Below, in pieces: positions 57,133-64,000 of a DNA stretch of 64,000 nucleotides. Every line of letters begins with the position of its first letter. Positions within the stretch are counted from its first letter, which is position 1. Where the stretch lies: NCBI RefSeq assembly GCF_001039005.1, contig NZ_LDWR01000056.1, positions 1 to 64,000 of the forward strand, in the 5' to 3' direction. The stretch comes from Burkholderia cepacia (GTDB lineage Bacteria > Pseudomonadota > Gammaproteobacteria > Burkholderiales > Burkholderiaceae). The position numbers and the translations under genes are program-made. Under the pieces are notes generated by a model. It searched no databases. It was given only the letters and a program-made list of their open reading frames with translations, and was not told the DNA's origin.

Positions 57133-57594
57133 CTACTTCATCAGCTTTTCGGTGATGAACCGCCATTCGGCGCGCGTGACGGGCGTGATCGACAGCCGGT
57201 TGCCGCGGGCGAGCACGCGCATGTCGGCGAGTTCGTCGTGTTCGCGCAGCGCGGCAAGCGGCACGAGCGCCGACTTATTCACGTAGCGCACGTCGACGAG
57301 CAGCCAGCGTGGCGCTTCCTGCGTCGACTTCGGGTCGTAATAGGGGCTTTTCGGATCGAACTGCGTAGGATCGGGGTAGGGCGTCGACGACACTTCGGCG
57401 AGGCCCGCGATGCCCGGCTCGGGGCAGCTCGAGTGATAGAACAGCACGCCATCGCCGATCTTCATCGTGTCGCGCATGAAATTGCGCGCCTGATAGTTGC
57501 GCACGCCAGTCCACGGCAGCGAGCGCTGCGGTGCGTGAGCGAGATCGTCGATGCTTGCTTCGTCCGGTTCGGACTTCATCAGCCAGTATTGCAT
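57133..57594 (-). CDS. EVE-domain protein
   Basis: The 153-residue EVE/PUA-like domain protein begins with the hallmark YWLMKSEPDE and has WTGVRNYQARNFMRDTMKIGD and VLFYHSSC, as in bacterial homologues of human THYN1. EVE domains bind modified bases in RNA or DNA. It lies directly downstream of 6S RNA on the same strand, a linkage seen in related bacteria. Confidence 0.92.
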   Translation of the reverse strand: MQYWLMKSEPDEASIDDLAHAPQRSLPWTGVRNYQARNFMRDTMKIGDGVLFYHSSCPEPGIAGLAEVSSTPYPDPTQFDPKSPYYDPKSTQEAPRWLLVDVRYVNKSALVPLAALREHDELADMRVLARGNRLSITPVTRAEWRFITEKLMK

Positions 57595-57626
57595 GGATCG
57601 TGATCGACGCAGAAAAAGGCCGCTAC

Positions 57627-57662
57627 AAAAGAAAACGGCACCGGGACGTGCCCGATGCCGTT
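57627..57662 (-). terminator. Rho-independent terminator after 6S RNA
   Basis: An imperfect 12-bp hairpin (arms 57651-57662 and 57634-57645) is followed by TTTTCTTTT on the minus strand, just after the 6S RNA and about 30 nt before the EVE gene. Confidence 0.85.
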
Positions 57663-57667
57663 GGATA

Positions 57668-57848
57668 GGCCCCCGCCTTGGCCGCTAGGCCGGCATCCTG
57701 AACCTGAGGTTCAGAATTGGTCGCAGTTAGCAGCACTTCGGGTACATCAGACAGAGTGACGCGCGCGCCCGTGCTACAAATTTCCGCAACCGTGCACATG
57801 GCATTGGTTCAAGGAATATATGACCTTGGCGAACCAGGCAGGGAAGCT
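57668..57848 (-). ncRNA. ssrS: 6S RNA
   Basis: The RNA of about 180 nt mimics an open promoter and sequesters RNA polymerase holoenzyme in stationary phase. The closing stem pairs CCCTGCCTGG at the 5' end with CCAAGGCGGGG at the 3' end. The 3' arm has the 6S-like CTGAACCTCAGGTTCAGG hairpin, comparable to the E. coli CUUGAACC/GGUUCAAG element. A -10-like TACAGT lies at 57855-57860, about 7 nt before the predicted 5' end. The position between zapA and a downstream gene is the standard ssrS locus. Exact ends are estimated. Confidence 0.85.
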
Positions 57849-57927
57849 GACTGAACTGTATTTCGATGCGCCAATTTGACCACCGTTGATCGCCGAGATC
57901 AAGGGGAATCGACGTATCGATCAAACC

Positions 57928-58242
57928 TTACTGCGTCTCGTGCTGTGCGAGCACCGCGCCGAGCTGTTCGTTCATCTGGTGCATTGTACGACGGATTTCC
58001 TCCGCCGGAAATGCTTCACCGTGCCGCACGCTCGTTTGCAGCCGCAGCAATTCCGATGCGAGCGACAGCGCGGCCATGACGGCGATGCGATCGGTGCCGC
58101 GTACCGAGCTGTTCGAGCGGATTTTCGACATTTCGGCGTCGACGCGCGCGACTGCCTCGAGCAGCGCCGCTTCGGTCTCGGCCGAACAGGCGAGCCGATA
58201 GGGCTGACCGAGAATCGAGACTTCGATCTGCTTGGTGCTCAT
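57928..58242 (-). CDS. zapA: Cell division protein ZapA
   Basis: The 104-residue FtsZ-ring accessory protein begins MSTKQIEVSILGQPYRL, with the family VDAEMSKIR and DRIAVMAALSLASELL segments. The C-terminal helix would form the coiled-coil tetramer. It bundles FtsZ filaments at midcell. It overlaps the upstream ZapB-like gene by 4 nt and precedes ssrS. Confidence 0.93.
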   Translation of the reverse strand: MSTKQIEVSILGQPYRLACSAETEAALLEAVARVDAEMSKIRSNSSVRGTDRIAVMAALSLASELLRLQTSVRHGEAFPAEEIRRTMHQMNEQLGAVLAQHETQ

Positions 58243-58589
58243 GCATGTTCTCCGTGGCTGGCCGCGTCATCGCCTTCCGTACGCGCCTGCGCATCCAGCA
58301 GGTCGAGCTGGTTGTCGGCTTGCTCCGCGCTTTTCGAGCGCGGCAGCTTTTCGAGAATCGCGTTCAGTTTCACCTGGGCGTCGTCGATCTTTGCCGACAA
58401 CGTGTCGCGCTCGGCCGCGAGCGCATTGCGTTCGTCGCGCAGTTGCACGAGTTCCGCGCGGACCGTGTCCGCTTCCGCGCGCAATTGCGCGACCTGCTCC
58501 TCGAGCGCGAGCCGTTCCGAGTGATAGCGCTTGTTCAGCGAGATCAGACGGCCAATATTTTGAGATAAAGTTTCGAGTTCGTTGAGCAT
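58239..58589 (-). CDS. ZapB-like coiled-coil protein
   Basis: The 116-residue protein is almost entirely one predicted coiled coil from residue 3 to about 87. Leu/Ala heptads include LISLNKRYHSERLALEEQVA and LRAEADTVRAELVQL, and the tail is acidic. It resembles ZapB/TIGR02449-type proteins encoded beside zapA. The 4-nt overlap with zapA suggests balanced production; a role in the Z ring is inferred. Confidence 0.85.
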   Translation of the reverse strand: MLNELETLSQNIGRLISLNKRYHSERLALEEQVAQLRAEADTVRAELVQLRDERNALAAERDTLSAKIDDAQVKLNAILEKLPRSKSAEQADNQLDLLDAQARTEGDDAASHGEHA

Positions 58590-58756
58590 TTGCTGCGTCC
58601 TCTAAAGACCCAGCATTTTAGCGCGGAATAACGCGCAATCCGACATCTGTAACGTTTCCAGTCGTAACACCCCTGCTTCTTGCCGCGAATAGGTGCGTCC
58701 TTTTGCGTTCTCGGACGCTTTCTTGACGCTCGCGCGACCCGCTCCTAAACTGGCGC

Positions 58757-58985
58757 CGCCTCGGTGCTCGCGCGTGAACGCGCGGTTAAACGGGAAGCAG
58801 GGCGCGGGCTCCGCCAGGAAGCCGCCAACCTGCGCTGCCCCCGCAACGGTAAGCGGCCGCGTCTGGTGACGCAGGCCGGCTCGGGCGCGTTCCGCGTGAA
58901 GGTTTCGCGCACGGGCGCGGGCCACTGCGCGTCATCGCGCGGGAAGGCGAGCCGGTACGCCGCCAGCCCGGATACCGGCCGAGAC
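58757..58985 (+). promoter_or_regulatory. Cobalamin (adenosylcobalamin) riboswitch
   Basis: The conserved blocks occur in order: CGGTGCTCGCG near 58762, AAACGGGAAGCAGG near 58788, the CTGCCCCCGCAACGGTAAGC core near 58835, the B12 box GCCACTG at 58921-58927, and GGGAAGGCGAGCCGG after it. It lies 110 nt before the first B12-transport gene. Cobalamin binding would repress that run of genes. This accounts for most of the 507-nt gap; nothing else is seen there. Confidence 0.93.
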
Positions 58986-59096
58986 GGGGAGCCCGTACGG
59001 GCTTCGTGGCGCGCGGCCCGCGGGGAAGCGGGGCGCGCAACGCTTCACGGAATTCTCTTCGATGCTGACCCCAATCGTCCGCGCGACGCTTCTGTC

Positions 59097-60155
59097 ATGC
59101 CCGGCCGGCAGCCGCCAGCGGATGCGCCGCGCGTCATGCGCGCGGCCGTGCGCGGCATGAGTGCCGCACGCGCTGCCGCGATCTGGGCCACGCTGGCCGC
59201 CGTGGTCGCGTTGCTGTTCATCGCGTCGCTGTCGATCGGCAGCGTGCCGATGTCGCCGTGGCAGGCGCTCGCGTCGCTCGTGCCGCATGGCGGCGATGCG
59301 TTGTTCGCCGACATCGTCCGTACGCTGCGCCTGCCGCGCGCGCTCGCGGGCTTCGCGTGCGGCGCGCTGCTCGCGCTTGCCGGTGCGCTGCTGCAGGTGC
59401 TGCTGCGCAATCCGCTCGCGGAACCGTACGTGCTCGGCGTGTCCGGCGGCGCGGCCGGTTTCGCGCTCGTCGCGATGATCGCGGGCGGCGCGTGGTGGCT
59501 CGTCGACGCGTCGGCGTTCGCCGGCTCGCTCGTGTCGGTCGCGCTCGTGCTCGGTCTCGCGCGCCGCGAACTGTGGCGCGGCGATTCGCGCGATGCGTCG
59601 CCGCGGCTGCTGCTCACGGGCGTCGTGATCGCGGCGGGGTGGGGCGCGCTCGTCACGTTGCTGCTGTCGCTCGCGCCCGATGCGCGGTTGCGCGGCATCA
59701 TCTTCTGGCTGACGGGCGACCTGAACGGTGTGACGGCGCCGTGGTTCGCGTGGGGGGCGCTGCTGCTGAGCGCATGTGTCGCGCTGCCGGCCGCGCCGCA
59801 ACTGAACGTGCTGCTGCGCGGCGACGCGACCGCGCTTGCGCTCGGCGTGCCCGTCGCGCGCCTGCGCGTGCGGATCTATCTCGTCGCGTCGCTGGCCGCC
59901 GCCGCCGCAGTAACGACGGCCGGCACGATCGGTTTCGTCGGCCTCGTCGTGCCGCACGCGCTGCGGCTCGCGTTCGGCAACGACCAGCGGATGCTGCTGC
60001 CGGCCGCGATGCTCGCGGGCGGCGGCGGCGTGATGGCGGCCGACCTGCTCGCGCGCACCGCGATCGCGCCCGCGCAACTGCCGGTCGGCGTGATGACCGC
60101 GTTGATCGGCGTGCCGGTGTTCCTGTGGATGTTGCTGAGGAGACCGATGCGATGA
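59097..60155 (+). CDS. btuC: FecCD-family ABC permease, cobalamin/corrinoid (BtuC-like)
   Basis: The 352-residue permease has nine to ten transmembrane helices and the family signatures RLPRALAGFACGALLALAGA and NPLAEPYVLGVSGGA. The C-terminal TIGFVGLVVPHALRL is also typical. It starts with the ATG of MPGRQPPAD. Alternatives at 59136 and 59157 are nearer the first helix, and the frame stays open upstream into the riboswitch. The riboswitch and neighbours indicate vitamin B12 import. It overlaps btuD by 4 nt. Confidence 0.9.
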   Translation: MPGRQPPADAPRVMRAAVRGMSAARAAAIWATLAAVVALLFIASLSIGSVPMSPWQALASLVPHGGDALFADIVRTLRLPRALAGFACGALLALAGALLQVLLRNPLAEPYVLGVSGGAAGFALVAMIAGGAWWLVDASAFAGSLVSVALVLGLARRELWRGDSRDASPRLLLTGVVIAAGWGALVTLLLSLAPDARLRGIIFWLTGDLNGVTAPWFAWGALLLSACVALPAAPQLNVLLRGDATALALGVPVARLRVRIYLVASLAAAAAVTTAGTIGFVGLVVPHALRLAFGNDQRMLLPAAMLAGGGGVMAADLLARTAIAPAQLPVGVMTALIGVPVFLWMLLRRPMR

Positions 60156-60967
60156 CGCATGCCGCATTGCACGCCGGCGGCGGCGACCTGACCTGCGCGA
60201 CCGTCGACCTGACGCTGAAGGCCGGCGCGCGCACGCTGCTCGACGGCCTCGCGCAGGCGTTCCGCCCCGGCGAGATCTGGTGCGTCGCGGGGCCGAACGG
60301 TGCGGGCAAGACGACGCTGCTCGCGACGCTCGCGGGGCTGCAGCCGCCGGCCGGCGGGCATGTCGAGATCGATGGCCGGCCGCTGGCCGCGTGGCCGCCC
60401 GCGCAACTCGCGCAGCGCCGCGCGCTGATGCCGCAGCAATTGCACGACGCGTTCAGCGCGACCGTGTTCGATACGGTGCTGCTCAACCGCTTTCCGTATC
60501 TCGGCGGCTGGGGCTGGGAGCGCGACGGCGATCGCGCGGCTGTGCGCGATGCGCTCGCGACGTTCGACCTGACCGCGCTTGCGTCGCGCGACGTGCTGTC
60601 GCTGTCGGGCGGCGAGCGGCAGCGGGTCGCGCTGGCCGCGACGCTATGCCAGGATGCGCCGCTGATGCTGCTCGACGAGCCGCTCGCGCATCTCGACCTG
60701 CATCACCAGATCGATTGCCTGACCGCGCTGACCGCATGGCTCGACGCCGGCCCGCGCACGGTGCTGTTCTCGTGCCACGACCTGAATCTCGCGCGGCGTT
60801 TCGCGACGCATGCGCTGTTGCTCGACGGTCGCGGCCACGCGTGGGCCGGCACCGTGCACGATGTGCTGACCCCCGAACGCGCGAGCGACGCGTTCGGTTA
60901 TCCGCTCGTGCTGATCCGCGAGAACGGCCGCGACGCGCTGCTGCCGGCGTGGCCCGAGCGACAATGA
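60152..60967 (+). CDS. btuD: ABC transporter ATP-binding protein, cobalamin/corrinoid (BtuD-like)
   Basis: The 271-residue ATPase has Walker A GPNGAGKT (about 47-54), the signature LSGGERQRVALAATL and Walker B LMLLDEPLAHLDL. The H-loop is FSCHDLN. It energises the BtuC-like permease, with which it overlaps by 4 nt, and belongs to the FecE/BtuD group by its MPQQL segment. Confidence 0.93.
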   Translation: MTHAALHAGGGDLTCATVDLTLKAGARTLLDGLAQAFRPGEIWCVAGPNGAGKTTLLATLAGLQPPAGGHVEIDGRPLAAWPPAQLAQRRALMPQQLHDAFSATVFDTVLLNRFPYLGGWGWERDGDRAAVRDALATFDLTALASRDVLSLSGGERQRVALAATLCQDAPLMLLDEPLAHLDLHHQIDCLTALTAWLDAGPRTVLFSCHDLNLARRFATHALLLDGRGHAWAGTVHDVLTPERASDAFGYPLVLIRENGRDALLPAWPERQ

Positions 60968-61019
60968 CGTTTCCTTTCCCGATGCGCGGCGCAGGCCGCA
61001 CCCACGACACGGCTCTTCG

Positions 61020-62075
61020 ATGACGAATTCGACCCACTTCCCGCCCGCGATCGCGCCGCTCGACGAAGCGCTGCGCAAGCGCCTGCAGCATGTGATCGAC
61101 CACAAGACCAAGCCGCCCGGCAGCCTTGGCCAGCTCGAGGCCATCGCGCTGCAGATCGGCCTGATCCAGCGCACCGAGCGGCCGGTCGTGCAGCGCCCCG
61201 TGATGATCGTGTTCGCCGGCGATCACGGGATCGCGGCCGAGGGCGTCAGTCCTTATCCGCAAGCGGTGACCGCGCAGATGGTCGCGAACTTCCTGGCCGG
61301 CGGTGCGGCGATCAACGCGTTTTCGGGCGTCGCGCAGAGCACGCTCGAGATCGTCGATGCGGGCGTGGCGTCGCCGCTGCCGCTGTCCGACCGGCTGGTG
61401 TCGCTGCCGGTCGCGCGGGGCACGCGCAACTTTGCGGCGGAGCCGGCGATGACGCACGACGAGGCGATGACGGCGCTCGCGGCCGGTGCGGCGCGGGTGC
61501 GCCTGCATGCGTCGCTCGGCACGAACGTGATCGGCTTCGGCGAGATGGGGATCGCCAACACGTCGTCGGCCGCGTGCCTGATGAGCCGCCTGCTCAGCGT
61601 GCCGATCGACGCATGCGTCGGGCGCGGCACGGGCCTCGACGACCAGGGCCTCGCGCACAAGCGCGCGGTGCTGGGCCGCGCGCTCGTCAAGCACTCGCAC
61701 GCGATCGCGCCGCTCGACGTGCTCGCGACGTTCGGCGGCTTCGAGATCGCGATGATGACGGGCGCGTATCTCGCGGCCGCGAGCGAGCGGATGACGATTC
61801 TCGTCGATGGCTTCATCGCGACGGCCGCGCTGCTCGTCGCCGAGCGCATCGTGCCCGGCGTGCGCGATTACTGCGTGTTCTCGCATACGTCGCACGAGGC
61901 CGGGCACCGGCGCATGCTCGAGCATTTCGGCGCGAAGCCGCTGCTCGCGCTCGACCTGCGGCTCGGCGAGGGCACGGGTGCGGCGCTCGCGCTGCCGCTC
62001 GTGCGCGCGGCGGCGGCGTTCCTCGGCGAAATGGCGAGCTTCGAGTCCGCCGGCGTCGACAATCGTGACGCCTGA
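61020..62075 (+). CDS. cobT: Nicotinate-nucleotide-dimethylbenzimidazole phosphoribosyltransferase
   Basis: The 351-residue enzyme makes alpha-ribazole phosphate for the lower ligand of B12. Family features are KPPGSLGQLE (about 31-40), FAGDHGIAAEGVSPYPQ (about 66-82) and EMGIANTSSAA (catalytic-side region). The C-terminal HEAGHRRMLEHFG is also typical. It overlaps cobS by 11 nt. Confidence 0.96.
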   Translation: MTNSTHFPPAIAPLDEALRKRLQHVIDHKTKPPGSLGQLEAIALQIGLIQRTERPVVQRPVMIVFAGDHGIAAEGVSPYPQAVTAQMVANFLAGGAAINAFSGVAQSTLEIVDAGVASPLPLSDRLVSLPVARGTRNFAAEPAMTHDEAMTALAAGAARVRLHASLGTNVIGFGEMGIANTSSAACLMSRLLSVPIDACVGRGTGLDDQGLAHKRAVLGRALVKHSHAIAPLDVLATFGGFEIAMMTGAYLAAASERMTILVDGFIATAALLVAERIVPGVRDYCVFSHTSHEAGHRRMLEHFGAKPLLALDLRLGEGTGAALALPLVRAAAAFLGEMASFESAGVDNRDA

Positions 62076-62841
62076 GCGCCCGCGCGGCGTGCGTGCCGAA
62101 CTGCGCTACTTCTTTGTCGCGCTCGGCTATTTCACGCGTGTGCCGGTGCCGCGCGCGATCGGTTATGCGGCTGGCGATCTCGACCAGGCCGCACGCTATT
62201 TCCCGCTCGTCGGCGTGTGCGTCGGCGCGTGGGGCGCGCTCGTCTATCTCGCCGCGCTGCGCATGCTGCCCGCGTCGATCGCGGTCGGGCTGTCGATGGC
62301 CGCGACGCTGCTCGCGACTGGCGCCTTCCACGAAGACGGCCTCGCCGACAGCTGCGATGCGTTCGGTGGTGGTTATACGCGCGACGACGTGCTGCGCATC
62401 ATGCATGACTCGCGGATCGGCACGTTCGGCGCGGTCGCGCTCGTGATCGCGCTCGGCCTGAAATGGCAGGCGCTCGCGGCCATGCCGCCGCTGCGTGCCG
62501 CCTGGACGATGATCGCCGCGCATGCGGCGAGCCGCGCGGCGGCCGTGAGCCTGCTGATGTCGCTCGACTATGTGCGGCCCGAAGGCAAGGCGAAGCCGGT
62601 CGCGCAACGGATGGGCGTACGCGCGGCGTGCATCGCGGCAGTGTTCGGGCTGCCGTGGCTGTTCTGGCCCGACTGGCGTGCCGGCATCGCGGCAGGTGTT
62701 GCGCTCGTGCTCGTGCGCGCATGGGCCGCCCGCTACTTCGTGAAGCGGATCGGCGGTTATACGGGCGACTGCCTCGGCTTCGCGCAGCAACTGAGCGAAC
62801 TGGCGATCTATCTGGTGGTGCTCGGATGGACGTCGTCCTGA
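62065..62841 (+). CDS. cobS: Adenosylcobinamide-GDP ribazoletransferase (cobalamin synthase)
   Basis: The 258-residue polytopic membrane enzyme joins adenosylcobinamide-GDP and alpha-ribazole. The FFVALGYFTRVPVP start region (about 14-27), the metal-binding motif EDGLADSCDAFGG (about 89-101), and RIMHDSRIGTFG are typical. The start is a GTG inside the cobT 3' end (11-nt overlap). It overlaps cobC by 16 nt. Confidence 0.95.
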   Translation: MTPERPRGVRAELRYFFVALGYFTRVPVPRAIGYAAGDLDQAARYFPLVGVCVGAWGALVYLAALRMLPASIAVGLSMAATLLATGAFHEDGLADSCDAFGGGYTRDDVLRIMHDSRIGTFGAVALVIALGLKWQALAAMPPLRAAWTMIAAHAASRAAAVSLLMSLDYVRPEGKAKPVAQRMGVRAACIAAVFGLPWLFWPDWRAGIAAGVALVLVRAWAARYFVKRIGGYTGDCLGFAQQLSELAIYLVVLGWTSS

Positions 62842-63410
62842 TCCGTCATCCGGCCGTCGGCGTCGAGCCGGGCGTCTGCTACGGCCGCAGCGACGTGCCG
62901 CTCGTCGCGCCGGCCGACGCCGGCGCGCACGCCGTGCTCGCGCATCTGTCCGCGCTCGGCGCGCCGTCGCCCGAACAGATCTGGACGAGCCCGCTGACGC
63001 GATGCATGTCGGTCGCCGAGCGGCTCGCGCAGCGATTCGACGTGCCGGTGTCGAGCGACGCGGGCTGGCAGGAAATGGATTTCGGCGCGTGGGAAATGCG
63101 GCGCTGGGACGATATCGACCGCGCGGCGCTCGATGCGTGGGCGGCCGACCTGATGCATGCATGCGCGCATGGCGGCGAAAGCGTCGCGCGGTTTGCCGCG
63201 CGTGTCGCACTGCGAGCCGATGCGGTTGGGCAGCTCGACGGGCCGCAATGGGCGGTCACGCATGCGGGCGTGATCCGCGCATTCGCGTCGCATGTGTTGC
63301 GTGTGCCGCTCGCGACGCTGCTGTCGCGGCCGGTGCCGACGGGCGGTGTCGTCTGGCTGCGCACGGACGACGCGGCGCGCGCATGGGGAGTCGTGCACTG
63401 GGACGAATAG
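62826..63410 (+). CDS. cobC: Alpha-ribazole phosphatase-like histidine phosphatase
   Basis: The 194-residue phosphoglycerate-mutase-superfamily enzyme dephosphorylates alpha-ribazole phosphate. The phospho-His motif appears as LIRHPAVG (Arg about 7, His about 8), with Pro in place of the usual Gly after His. The second core is TSPLTRC and the catalytic-side VTHAGVIR is near residue 147. It overlaps cobS by 16 nt and is the last gene of the riboswitch-controlled run. Confidence 0.9.
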   Translation: MDVVLIRHPAVGVEPGVCYGRSDVPLVAPADAGAHAVLAHLSALGAPSPEQIWTSPLTRCMSVAERLAQRFDVPVSSDAGWQEMDFGAWEMRRWDDIDRAALDAWAADLMHACAHGGESVARFAARVALRADAVGQLDGPQWAVTHAGVIRAFASHVLRVPLATLLSRPVPTGGVVWLRTDDAARAWGVVHWDE

Positions 63411-63492
63411 GCGTGCCCAGATCGGCACGTGAACGGCATCCGGCCGCTCGCGGCTCCCGCGCACCGGAACACCACGCACGTAGGGGCTGGAA

Positions 63493-64000
63493 TCAGTTTG
63501 CCGGCCGCCGCGCACGCGCGGCGTCGAGATCCTCGCACAGCGCGGCCGCACCCTGCGCGATCCGCGGCGACGGCCGCGTCAGCAGATCGCCGTCGATCGC
63601 GAACAGGTTGTTGCGCGCCACGGCCGTCAGCGCGGGCCACGCGCGCCAGCGCGCCAGGCTCGGCAACGGTTCGTCCGAGCGCGTCGCACCGGCGCTCGTC
63701 GTCACGATCGCTTCCGGATTCGCCGCGAGCACGGCCTCGTCGGTGACGGTCGGCGCGAGTGGCTTGAGCGACGCGAACACATTGCGGCCGCCGCACAGCG
63801 CGATCACGTCGTTGATCAGGTGCGCGCCGTTGAGTGTCATCAGCGGCCGGTCCCAGACCTGGAAGAACAGCGTGACGGGCGCTCGTGCCGCATAGCGTGC
63901 GCGCAGCGCGGCGATGTCGCGTGTGAAGGCGGCCGCGGCCGCATTGGCTGCCGGCTGCGTGCCGAGCAGTGTGCCGAGCCGGCGCAGCGACGACGCGACG
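63493..64000 (-). CDS. btuF: Cobalamin ABC transporter substrate-binding protein (BtuF-like), partial
   Basis: This gene is truncated at the right edge of the window. The C-terminal 169 or so residues are visible: AFTRDIAALRARYAAR, LFFQVWDRPLMTLNG, NDVIALCGGRNVFASL and PEAIVTTSAGATRSDE, typical of the helical-backbone metal/B12-binding class. The ATG visible at 63840 is internal, not the start. It would deliver corrinoid to BtuCD. It faces cobC tail to tail across an 82-nt gap. Confidence 0.85.
   Translation of the reverse strand, partial: VASSLRRLGTLLGTQPAANAAAAAFTRDIAALRARYAARAPVTLFFQVWDRPLMTLNGAHLINDVIALCGGRNVFASLKPLAPTVTDEAVLAANPEAIVTTSAGATRSDEPLPSLARWRAWPALTAVARNNLFAIDGDLLTRPSPRIAQGAAALCEDLDAARARRPAN

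Noticed and set aside
58764-59096. In-frame N-terminal extension of btuC through the riboswitch
   Set aside because: The stretch matches the conserved cobalamin riboswitch. The open frame there is a by-product of GC content, and the conserved permease begins after 59097.
63411-63492. Terminator between cobC and btuF
   Set aside because: A short GTGCC/GGCAC hairpin is visible, but there is no T run on either strand.

Overview
The window looks like chromosome 1 of a Burkholderia species, most likely of the Burkholderia cepacia complex. Base composition is very GC-rich with strong third-position GC. The gene blocks (dut-coaBC-lspA-ileS-ribF; cysI-DUF934-cysHDN-cobA; pepA-holC-DUF2486 divergent from lptFG; zapA-ssrS-EVE) are typical of that genus. 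This assignment rests on recognised protein sequences and gene order, not on a database search. Nothing points to a prophage, insertion sequence, CRISPR array or integrative element.

Layout. (1) 1-6.3 kb, minus strand: ribF, ileS, lspA, coaBC and dut, closed by a strong terminator. (2) 6.4-11.2 kb, plus strand: purN overlapping an m5C RNA methyltransferase, an MscS-type channel, and a fatty-acid desaturase preceded by a sigma-E-like promoter. (3) 11.2-15.2 kb: de novo NAD synthesis, with nadA-nadC convergent with nadB. Three copies of a hairpin-forming repeat surround nadA, and one is read through as the N-terminus of NadC. (4) 15.3-18.4 kb: rpmB-rpmG, radC, an FKBP-type isomerase and ispH. 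(5) 18.6-23.2 kb: an unknown exported protein, then the livHMGF branched-chain amino-acid ABC transporter. (6) 23.3-30.3 kb: mixed small genes, namely DUF2278, an argD-like aminotransferase with an unusual leader plus a GNAT enzyme, a 2Fe-2S flavin reductase, an SDR-like epimerase, rsuA, CopC-like and DinB-like proteins. (7) 30.5-37.1 kb: an accessory-looking stretch with three short-chain dehydrogenases, three LysR regulators and an Asp-nucleophile alpha/beta hydrolase. (8) 37.1-38.8 kb: a tiny lipoprotein, tRNA-Leu(CAA) and an orphan periplasmic binding protein. (9) 38.8-46.6 kb: the assimilatory sulfate-reduction regulon, with cysB divergent from cysI-DUF934-cysH-cysD-cysN-cobA, then a CbiX/SirB-like chelatase. 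(10) 46.7-52.3 kb: lptG/lptF (LPS export) divergent from pepA-holC-DUF2486, then a cytochrome c. (11) 52.4-56.1 kb: ilvD divergent from a LysR gene, and lgt. (12) 56.2-58.6 kb: SIMPL protein, EVE protein, 6S RNA, zapA and a ZapB-like coiled-coil gene. (13) 58.75-64 kb: a cobalamin riboswitch in front of a B12 uptake and salvage run (btuC, btuD, cobT, cobS, cobC), with btuF entering from the right edge on the other strand.

How the parts work together. The cys block carries APS to sulfide, and its last gene makes the siroheme precursor needed by CysI. The riboswitch operon imports corrinoids, activates dimethylbenzimidazole and completes the nucleotide loop. lspA and lgt are two of the lipoprotein-maturation enzymes. 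Most genes are conserved housekeeping. The signals most worth a second look are the repeat-encoded NadC extension, the argD-like leader (promoter, Arg-rich mini-ORF, terminator hairpin), the sigma-E-like desaturase promoter, and the 14-bp tandem repeat before the DUF2278 gene.
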